From Akkermansiaceae bacterium UBA7890 (GTDB lineage Bacteria > Verrucomicrobiota > Verrucomicrobiia > Verrucomicrobiales > Akkermansiaceae): a stretch of 6,092 bases of DNA. Of the stretch, positions 1-5,769 are shown piece after piece. The first letter of the stretch is position 1. Each line of letters opens with the position of its first letter. The DNA is taken from contig DLRK01000035.1 of the NCBI GenBank assembly GCA_002501065.1, forward strand, positions 1 through 6,092, in the 5' to 3' direction. Under the pieces are notes generated by a model, which saw only the letters and a list, made by a program, of their open reading frames with translations, was not told the DNA's origin and did no database searches. The position numbers were made by a program, and so were the translations under genes.

Positions 1-129
1 CTCGTCGTTGTACATGGTGAGGCTGGGGTAAACCCCGGCAATGGAGACGGGGTCCTCGGCGAACAAGAGCAAGGGGTGCAGCAGACAGATGGTGAGGAGT
101 AATTTACTGATATGTTTTCCTTGGTTCAC
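1..129 (-). CDS. Secreted protein of unknown function, N-terminal part only
   Basis: Only the first 43 codons lie in the window; the gene runs off at position 1. The frame is open from the TGA at 162-160, and the only plausible start in it is GTG at 129-127, giving MNQGKHISKLLLTICLLHPL followed by LLFAEDPVS. This is a good Sec signal peptide: Lys residues, then a Leu-rich core, with likely cleavage before AEDP or EDPV. The mature start reads roughly SIAGVYPSLTMYNDE. I recall similar openings in large secreted proteins of unknown function from Planctomycetota and Verrucomicrobiota, but only from memory. The GTG overlaps the TGA of the truncated sulfatase upstream (GTGA), which implies co-transcription. 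No Shine-Dalgarno motif precedes it. Confidence is good that this is a coding start for an exported protein and low for any function. Confidence 0.62.
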   Translation of the reverse strand, partial: MNQGKHISKLLLTICLLHPLLLFAEDPVSIAGVYPSLTMYNDE

Positions 130-1004
130 ATATTTTGAGTGCCGCGAATGTCTAGTGGATCAGGAAAAAGAAGGACAGGCAGTAAATGAAACACAGGGGC
201 ATTTTCATTCCTTGCCCGGTTTGGTTTTTCCGCCGCGCACGTCGCCAAGATAACCGCTCCCTCCGGTTGCGGCGGAAGTTCCACCGCGTCAAAGGGATAT
301 CGCTCGAACGATTCCGGCGGTGCCCAGAACGGGAGGTGCGGGCGAAAGATCCCGGCAGCGAGAAACAGCGGCTTGTCGCGCTTCGCCGTTCGCATCACTT
401 CAGTGACGTAGTCAACGGTGAACTCGTCGGTCTGTTTCTCAACATCATGAACACCCCAGTCCCAACTCTGGCTCGCGAGTCCGCGGACACCGGGCTCGCC
501 TCGCCGGTAGCCGTTGTGGTTGGTCTCCGGTTTCCCTGAATGAATCCTCAGTTTTAAGAACTCATCAAACGACGGGTTGTCCTCGCGGTCAGTGCCGGTT
601 CCGCCGTGATGAAAGATCTTGCCGCCGCCCCTGGTCGCGAAACCGTGCTGCCCGAAGTATTGGGGCAGCGTGACAACATCCGGCAGCAGTTTTTTCCACG
701 AGTTGCCGTTTCCGTAGACGCCCGAAGTTACAGGGCTCAGCCCGGTCAGGATCGCCGTCCGAGACGGATTGCAGGCGGGGACAGCGCAATACGCCTTGGA
801 AAAAAACGCACCACGTGCCGCGAGCCGCTTCAGGTTTGGCGTCTGGATCGGGTTGTCGTCGTCGAACAAGGTCGTCCAGTCGTTCATGTCGTCGATGGCG
901 ATGAAGAGGATGTCGGGCTTGGGCTTGTCAGCGGCGTAAGCGAATGGCACCGCGGTCAGGCAAAGCGCCGCAGCCGCGAAGAGTTTTTGAGTGGAGGTGA
1001 TCAT
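126..1004 (-). CDS. Truncated iduronate-2-sulfatase-like sulfatase, probably inactive
   Basis: A 292-residue secreted type I sulfatase fragment. The start is the ATG at 1004, because it gives a clean signal peptide (MITSTQKLF, an Ala/Leu core, cleavage near AYA or AYAA before DKPKPD). The frame is open upstream to 1106, but that extension overlaps the previous gene and is not signal-like. Visible active-site elements are the metal-binding Asp38-Asp39 (FIAIDDMND), the formylglycine motif C78-N-P-S-R, G-K129-I-F-H132, and RPH223LPFW. Homology is convincing to about residue 249 (AVELPPQPEG, near base 258). After that the sequence stops looking like a sulfatase and ends 43 codons later. Relatives are usually about 450-500 residues and carry the second metal site (SDHG/SDNG type) in the missing half. 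It lies 19 bases after the large sulfatase and overlaps the next gene by 4 bases. Most likely it is a decayed gene. Confidence 0.85.
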   Translation of the reverse strand: MITSTQKLFAAAALCLTAVPFAYAADKPKPDILFIAIDDMNDWTTLFDDDNPIQTPNLKRLAARGAFFSKAYCAVPACNPSRTAILTGLSPVTSGVYGNGNSWKKLLPDVVTLPQYFGQHGFATRGGGKIFHHGGTGTDREDNPSFDEFLKLRIHSGKPETNHNGYRRGEPGVRGLASQSWDWGVHDVEKQTDEFTVDYVTEVMRTAKRDKPLFLAAGIFRPHLPFWAPPESFERYPFDAVELPPQPEGAVILATCAAEKPNRARNENAPVFHLLPVLLFPDPLDIRGTQNM

Positions 1005-1023
1005 CGTTGAGCGGGAAAAGTGG

Positions 1024-3420
1024 TTATGGTTTCGCACCTTTGGCAGGTTTGTTGGATAGGAAAATCTGGTCCACGACGATGTGTCCCCAGCCGGAGGTCG
1101 CCTCATCGACGATCTGGATCTGCGCCGTCTGACCGCGATGTTTCGAAACGTCCCAGGATACCCAGCGCATCACTTTTTTGCCGGCGGGATTCTTGGAGGC
1201 GGAACCCGTTGCGCTGAAAACAGGCTTCCCATCGATCAACAGGTTCACGCAGGTCTTCCCCTTGTGATTGCCACCGCCGATCATGAGATTGATTCGATCG
1301 CGCTCGATCTTGAAATCGGGCGAGGTCAGTTTCCCGGTCGCCCCATCACCGCCGCCGATGACGAAGGAATCGACGAGTTGTTTTCCCGAATGAATATCCA
1401 CGCGTCTTTTCGAGGTGGGACCTGATCCAAACGCCGTGCCGGTAGTGGTCCAGTCGGCCCAGGTTTCGTTTTCAAAATCAGAGATCGAGAGATCGTCAGC
1501 AGCCAGGGTAACTTTTGCCGCGGATTTCCCGGCATTGGCACCTTTTCCCTTGCGGGGATTCACCGGCGCCGGAGCACTTCCTTTCGGCTTGCGATCCGTC
1601 GCAGGGGTCAATTCCCGCGGGTCGTCGTCGAGCCGCTTCAGGTAGACGTAAATCGCGCTGCAGAGCATGCGATCTTCCGTATCGAGGAAGTAGGTTTGCA
1701 GTTGGGTCTTCCCCGCCGGCAGCTTCACCCGGAATGTCACTTCCTGCGATCCCGGTGCGGCATCCAGAGTGTAGCTTCCCCCGGCGATCTGCAGGTTTGC
1801 GGCCGCGATAGGCCGGGCGCTCCGGCTCTTGTCCTCCGGACCGCCGAAGCCCTCGACGAGTGTCTTCTCAGACTCCTTCGGCCAGCGCCGGAGTTCCATT
1901 TCGTAGACGCCCTCGCGATCGACGATCGTATTCCAATAGCCTTTTGCTGTAGCCGCCGTCAGGCCGCCGCGGTTGTCACAGTAGTCGCCGGTCCAGTCCT
2001 GGGCGTAAAGAATCGAACTGGGCTCAGCCTCGCGCCCGATGGTGATCCAGCGCCGCTTGTCGAAGAGCGGCTTCGCCTCGGCATGCCAGGCGTCATAGTG
2101 TTCCGACATCGCCTGGACTACCTCCGGATGTTCAGGCGCGACGTTGTTCTCCTGCCCCGGATCTTTCGCGACGTGGTAGAGCCGGTCACCGCCGATGAGT
2201 CGCCACTTGTCCCACAACACGACCGCGGGATCCCACGGCGCTCCCGATGCACGGTATTGAATCACCAACTTGCGGTCGCCCAGCTCCGCTTCGTCGTCGG
2301 TCAGCAAGCTAGCGAGGCTCGTGCCATCGAAGTTGGTGGACTTTTCGCCCGTCTTTAAATCGCAAAAATCAATCAGTGTCGGCAACAGATCCTGGACCTG
2401 GGTGAGGTCACCGATATCGCTGTCGTGACGGAGATTTCCAGCAGGCCAGCGCACAAAACACGGGACGCGGTGACCGCCTTCAAAAACGCTGGTCTTCTTG
2501 TCGCGCATCCCGGCGTTGAAGATCTCCTTCGCCTGGCCGCTCTGCGTTCCGTTGTCGGATAGAAAAATGAAAATCGTGTTCTCGCGGAGCCCCTTTTCCT
2601 TCAAGAACGCCTCCAGTTTCCCCAGGTTCTCGTCGAGGTTGGCGATCATTCCGTAAAAGGTGTCGGGGATCGGTTTGCCGTCGTGCTGGCCCCGGTAGGG
2701 CGCGGAGAACTTTGCGGGGCAGATGTTCGGGACGTGTGGAGTGTTGGTGGGGAGGTAGAGGAAGAACGGCTTGTTGGCGGCCTGCTGTCTGCTGATCCAC
2801 TTCATCGATTCGTCGAAGAAGATGTCGGTGCAGTAGCCAGAGAACTTCTTGTCGATCCCGTTGTGGGAGAGGATTGGGTCGAAGTAGACGTCGGTGTGGT
2901 TCTCCCAGTGGTCGGCGAGGGAGGTGATCCCCCAGGCGCGGTGGTGGATGGTCTCCTGGAATCCGCGATCCTGCGGGCGATGCGGGTAGCTGTCGCCAAG
3001 ATGCCACTTGCCAAAGTGGCCGGTGGCGTAACCGGAGTCGGCGAAAAAATTGGCCATGGTGGGCAGGTCAGTGCGCATCATCGAGCGCCCCTGGCAAACG
3101 GCGGTGCAGCCATTGCGCATCGCATCGACGCCGGTCATGAGCTGGCCACGGGTGGGGGAGCACATCGGGGCGACATGGAAGTCGGTGAAGCGGACGGACT
3201 CGGAGTGCAGGCGGTCCATGTGCGGCGTCTTGAGCACCGGGTTGCCATGCGTCGAGAGGTCGCCGTATCCCTGGTCGTCGGTGATGAAGACGATGACATT
3301 GCAACGTGACCTGGCATCCATTTTCGGCTTCGCCGGTGAGACGATGCTGAGGAGCAGACTGGCGAAGAGAATTGTCGCGCGGAGCCGCAGAGACGCGGAG
3401 TTTGTGGGTTTGAGATTCAT
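1024..3420 (-). CDS. Secreted sulfatase with C-terminal DUF4980-like module
   Basis: A 798-residue type I sulfatase that hydrolyses sulfate esters, probably on a polysaccharide, after export. The signal peptide is residues 1-30 (core ATILFASLLLSIV, cleavage after SPA). Catalytic elements are all present: Asp48-Asp49 (FITDDQGYGD), formylglycine motif C87-S-P-T-R, GK138WH140LGD, TPH229, SDNG (D289, N290), K309 and EGGHR (314-318). The catalytic domain ends near residue 470. A beta-rich tail (about 470-605, including WPKESEKT) is common in related planctomycetal arylsulfatases. A Lys/Pro/Ala-rich linker (about 607-641) leads to a module at about 645-790 containing SDFE, LTSPDF, LLIDGK and SGWGHI. 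That module is homologous to the N-terminal module of the neighbouring GH32 enzyme. The ATG at 3420 is preceded by no Shine-Dalgarno motif. It lies in the loop of a possible 20-bp hairpin, and the codons for residues 7-15 lie in a dispersed repeat. Substrate and subfamily cannot be fixed from sequence alone. Confidence 0.95.
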   Translation of the reverse strand: MNLKPTNSASLRLRATILFASLLLSIVSPAKPKMDARSRCNVIVFITDDQGYGDLSTHGNPVLKTPHMDRLHSESVRFTDFHVAPMCSPTRGQLMTGVDAMRNGCTAVCQGRSMMRTDLPTMANFFADSGYATGHFGKWHLGDSYPHRPQDRGFQETIHHRAWGITSLADHWENHTDVYFDPILSHNGIDKKFSGYCTDIFFDESMKWISRQQAANKPFFLYLPTNTPHVPNICPAKFSAPYRGQHDGKPIPDTFYGMIANLDENLGKLEAFLKEKGLRENTIFIFLSDNGTQSGQAKEIFNAGMRDKKTSVFEGGHRVPCFVRWPAGNLRHDSDIGDLTQVQDLLPTLIDFCDLKTGEKSTNFDGTSLASLLTDDEAELGDRKLVIQYRASGAPWDPAVVLWDKWRLIGGDRLYHVAKDPGQENNVAPEHPEVVQAMSEHYDAWHAEAKPLFDKRRWITIGREAEPSSILYAQDWTGDYCDNRGGLTAATAKGYWNTIVDREGVYEMELRRWPKESEKTLVEGFGGPEDKSRSARPIAAANLQIAGGSYTLDAAPGSQEVTFRVKLPAGKTQLQTYFLDTEDRMLCSAIYVYLKRLDDDPRELTPATDRKPKGSAPAPVNPRKGKGANAGKSAAKVTLAADDLSISDFENETWADWTTTGTAFGSGPTSKRRVDIHSGKQLVDSFVIGGGDGATGKLTSPDFKIERDRINLMIGGGNHKGKTCVNLLIDGKPVFSATGSASKNPAGKKVMRWVSWDVSKHRGQTAQIQIVDEATSGWGHIVVDQIFLSNKPAKGAKP
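3375..3417 (-). repeat. Dispersed short repeat, copy B, inside the sulfatase signal peptide
   Basis: Same repeat and orientation as copy A. It has the core CGCGGAGCCGCAGAGACGCG, followed by GAGTTTGTG and TTGAGATT on the plus strand. Here it covers codons 2-15 of the large sulfatase and supplies NSASLRLRA, including the two arginines that give the signal peptide its positive n-region. It is inverted relative to copy C, 47 bases away. Confidence 0.8.
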
Positions 3421-3483
3421 GAATGAGGTGTGAGTGGAGGCTACTGAGATGGTGAATCTGAAAATCTCCGCGACTCCGCGCGA
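3375..3483 (-). promoter_or_regulatory. Possible mRNA hairpin enclosing the sulfatase start codon
   Basis: In the minus-strand transcript, bases 3483-3464 can pair with 3394-3375 in an unbroken 20-bp stem with three G-U wobbles and no mismatches. The 69-base loop holds the 5' leader end and the ATG at 3420-3418. On the plus strand the wobble positions would be C-A or A-C type mismatches, so the fold favours the coding-strand RNA. The arms are repeat copies C and B. It could restrict translation of the sulfatase or protect one end of a processed transcript. It is not followed by a U-tract, so it does not look like an intrinsic terminator. The pairing is seen directly; any regulatory role is inferred. 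Confidence 0.45.
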
Positions 3484-3485
3484 GA
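3455..3485 (+). repeat. Dispersed short repeat, shortened copy C, inverted relative to A and B
   Basis: On the plus strand, AATCTGAAAA is followed by CTCCGCGACTCCGCGCGAGA. Compared with the reverse complement of copy A (CTCCGCGTCTCTGCGACTCCGC and on), an eight-base unit (TCTCTGCG) is absent, while both ends are kept. It sits in the 93-base gap between the GH32 and sulfatase genes and opposes copy B around the sulfatase start. Confidence 0.72.
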
Positions 3486-3513
3486 TATTGGCGGGAAAAA
3501 TTGTCCGCTCTCC

Positions 3514-5769
3514 CTATTTCCAGCTGGCGTTGAGCTCGTTGACGTCGATGGACAGAAGTTTGGCCTCGCCGCCTTCCGCGAAGGCCTCGACGGACTCGAT
3601 GTTGAGGTCGTTCTGGTAGGTGGCGGTGATGACCATCTGGCCGTCGTTGACGAAGGTTTCCATCATGGGGCGGTCGATGAGGATGCGGACGCTGACCTTG
3701 CCGTCGATGGGGCGGATGTCGTTCTTCGGGCTCTCGAGATCGCAGACGAAGGCGGGTTTGCCGTCGATGTTGAGGCCGATCTTCTTGGCGGAGCCGACCT
3801 CGAAGCGGGCCTCGATGTCGAAGAGGGCGCCGGAAGTGGCGATCTTGACGGGCTTGCCGTCGCTGAGCGGGCGCTTGGCGGTGCTGTGGGTTTTGGACCA
3901 GAGCTTTTTGATCTCGTTGACGGGGTTGCCGAACATGCGGACGCCGTCCGAGGTGGTGCGGAGGGTGAGCTCGGTCGGGAAGGTGAAGGTCTGATTGAAG
4001 GGCATGCCGTCCATGTTGATGCGGGCCCAGCCGATCTGGATGCGGCGCCCGTTCGGGGTGTCGGAGAAGAGCTGGGAGGCATAGTAGGGACCCCAGTGGA
4101 GTTGGTGTTTGCCCTCGTGTTCCGGGGTGAAGGTCTTACCGTCGAAGGTGCCGACGGCATACTTGGCATCGGCGGCAAAGACGACCCAGCGGACGACGTC
4201 GGATTTCCCGTCCACCGGCAGCGGGTAGAGTTCTGCGCACTCGAAATACCCGGACAATTTGCTCTGCAGGGTCCAGTCCTTCAGGTTGGTGGAGGTGTAG
4301 AAGGCGATGTTGCGTCCGACCTTCTGGTCCTCGTCATAGACCACGATGACCCAGTGGCCGCCGAGCTTTTGGGCGTCGGCGTCGAGCGGCTTCTCGCCCT
4401 TCGCGTATTCATACCAGATCGTCTTCGGATCCCGGCCCTTGTGGGTGATGACCGGGTTGCCTTCGTACTCGGTGAAGGTGCGGCCGAGGTCGTTGGAATA
4501 AGCGATGCACTCGCCGCGGCCGGTGCTCGTCCATGTCGCGATGATGACGTCGTTCTCGCCGGTCTTCCATCCGCCGGTGTTCTTCCAGTCGACTGCCGCG
4601 CCGCCGGAGAACATGGCGTCGCCTTTCCGGTGGTGCAGGACGTTGGGAAGCTGCTGCCAGTGGACGAGATCCTTCGACACGCCGTGCGCCCAGGTCATGT
4701 TCCCCCAGCGCCAGCCGACCGGGTTGTGCTGCAGGTAGAGGTGCCACTCGCCCTTGTAGTAGACCATGCCGTTCGGGTCATTGTTCCATCCGACCTGTTG
4801 GGAGAAGTGGAATTGCGGGCGCTTCGACTCGTCGCCCCAGCGGTCCTGGCCGGGGACGGTGTCGGACTGCTTGATGAGCTGGAAGCCTTCCTTGGAGAGT
4901 CCTCCGACGGCGAGGGTGGCCTTCTGGCCCTTGAACTCGCTGACGTCCTCGTAGGCCCACCAGTCGATGTCATCGGCGCTGGACGCGAGCTCGCCGGTGT
5001 AGAAGCGGACGACTTTGCCGCCCATGCTCAGACTAATGGCCGGCTTCGGCGCACCGTTCTTGATCGGGTAGATCAGGAACTGCTTGTCGATGGTCATCTC
5101 GGCGACCTGTTCCCCACCGGTGAGCGGGCGGGGTGGTTTCCTGCCTCCACTGGAGGTCGGTTTCTTCAGGTTGGCCTTCTTGGTCGCGGTGGGTTTCACG
5201 ACCGTGGCGGTCGCCTTGTCGGAGGCAGTGAAATTGTCGGCATTGATGTGCCCCCAGCCGCCGGTGACATTGTCGAGGACGACGATCCGGGCCTTCTTGC
5301 CAAGGAAAGCACCGACGTCGGCAGAGCGCGCCTGCATGGTCTCGCTGGCGAAGCCGGGGGAGAGGAGCCAGGTCTTGCCATCGACGAGGAGGCGCACCGA
5401 GGTGCCTTCATGGGCACCGGCGCCGACGCGGAAGTTGATGTAGCGGTGCGCGATGGTGAATTCGTGGGACGTGAGGCGACCGGTCAGGCCGTCGCCTTGC
5501 GTTTGACCGGGTTTGCCCGACTTGCCATTGTAGTTTTCGAAGGTCCCGATCCAAAAGTCGCCCTGGTGCTTGCTGGCGTCCTTGCGTCCGCGCTTGGTCG
5601 GGTTGTCGCCCTTGGTTGGCTGGGTCTGGAAGGCCTTGCCCTCGGCGGTCCAGTTCTTGAGCGTGCCCTGCTCGAAGTCGCTGTTCTCGAACAGAATGAC
5701 GGGGGTGGCAAGGGCTGTGGTGGCCAGCATGACGCTGACGGAGGATGTAAGGAGCGTTCGGTGGTTCAT
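3514..5769 (-). CDS. Secreted GH32 fructan hydrolase (levanase/fructanase-like)
   Basis: A 751-residue glycoside hydrolase family 32 enzyme, expected to split fructosyl linkages in levan, inulin or related fructans. The signal peptide is residues 1-21 (cleavage after ALA). Next comes a DUF4980-like module (about 25-184: SDFE, LTSHEF, LLVDGK, GGWGHI), then a Lys/Pro/Thr linker (about 186-218). A second beta-rich region (about 222-303, with DIDWWAYEDVS) is typical of the N-terminal part of bacterial levanases. The five-bladed propeller starts near 318. Catalytic residues are nucleophile D331 (WNNDPNGM), transition-state stabiliser D447 (GRDP) and acid/base E510 (FECAEL, where the usual form is ECP). 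The C-terminal beta-sandwich is present (MMETFVNDG near the end). The ATG overlaps the stop of the sulfatase upstream (ATGA), and the sulfatase downstream follows after 93 bases, so an operon is likely. Exo- versus endo-action and levan versus inulin preference cannot be read from the sequence. Confidence 0.95.
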   Translation of the reverse strand: MNHRTLLTSSVSVMLATTALATPVILFENSDFEQGTLKNWTAEGKAFQTQPTKGDNPTKRGRKDASKHQGDFWIGTFENYNGKSGKPGQTQGDGLTGRLTSHEFTIAHRYINFRVGAGAHEGTSVRLLVDGKTWLLSPGFASETMQARSADVGAFLGKKARIVVLDNVTGGWGHINADNFTASDKATATVVKPTATKKANLKKPTSSGGRKPPRPLTGGEQVAEMTIDKQFLIYPIKNGAPKPAISLSMGGKVVRFYTGELASSADDIDWWAYEDVSEFKGQKATLAVGGLSKEGFQLIKQSDTVPGQDRWGDESKRPQFHFSQQVGWNNDPNGMVYYKGEWHLYLQHNPVGWRWGNMTWAHGVSKDLVHWQQLPNVLHHRKGDAMFSGGAAVDWKNTGGWKTGENDVIIATWTSTGRGECIAYSNDLGRTFTEYEGNPVITHKGRDPKTIWYEYAKGEKPLDADAQKLGGHWVIVVYDEDQKVGRNIAFYTSTNLKDWTLQSKLSGYFECAELYPLPVDGKSDVVRWVVFAADAKYAVGTFDGKTFTPEHEGKHQLHWGPYYASQLFSDTPNGRRIQIGWARINMDGMPFNQTFTFPTELTLRTTSDGVRMFGNPVNEIKKLWSKTHSTAKRPLSDGKPVKIATSGALFDIEARFEVGSAKKIGLNIDGKPAFVCDLESPKNDIRPIDGKVSVRILIDRPMMETFVNDGQMVITATYQNDLNIESVEAFAEGGEAKLLSIDVNELNASWK

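Noticed and set aside
1005..1106. Longer start for the truncated sulfatase at 1106
   Set aside because: The extension adds 34 unrelated residues before a perfect signal peptide and would overlap the end of the preceding sulfatase by about 80 bases.
1696..3309. Several plus-strand open frames opposite the large sulfatase
   Set aside because: They lie fully inside a well-supported minus-strand sulfatase, show no domain motifs and have compositions expected of complementary-frame noise.
3375..3485. Insertion-sequence ends
   Set aside because: The inverted copies resemble a dispersed repeat also present at 5797-5838; there is no transposase frame between them and no visible target-site duplication.
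3421..3513. Intrinsic terminator in the gap between GH32 and the large sulfatase
   Set aside because: The only strong stem has a 69-base loop and no following U-tract; the TTTTT at about 3496-3500 is not preceded by a compact hairpin.
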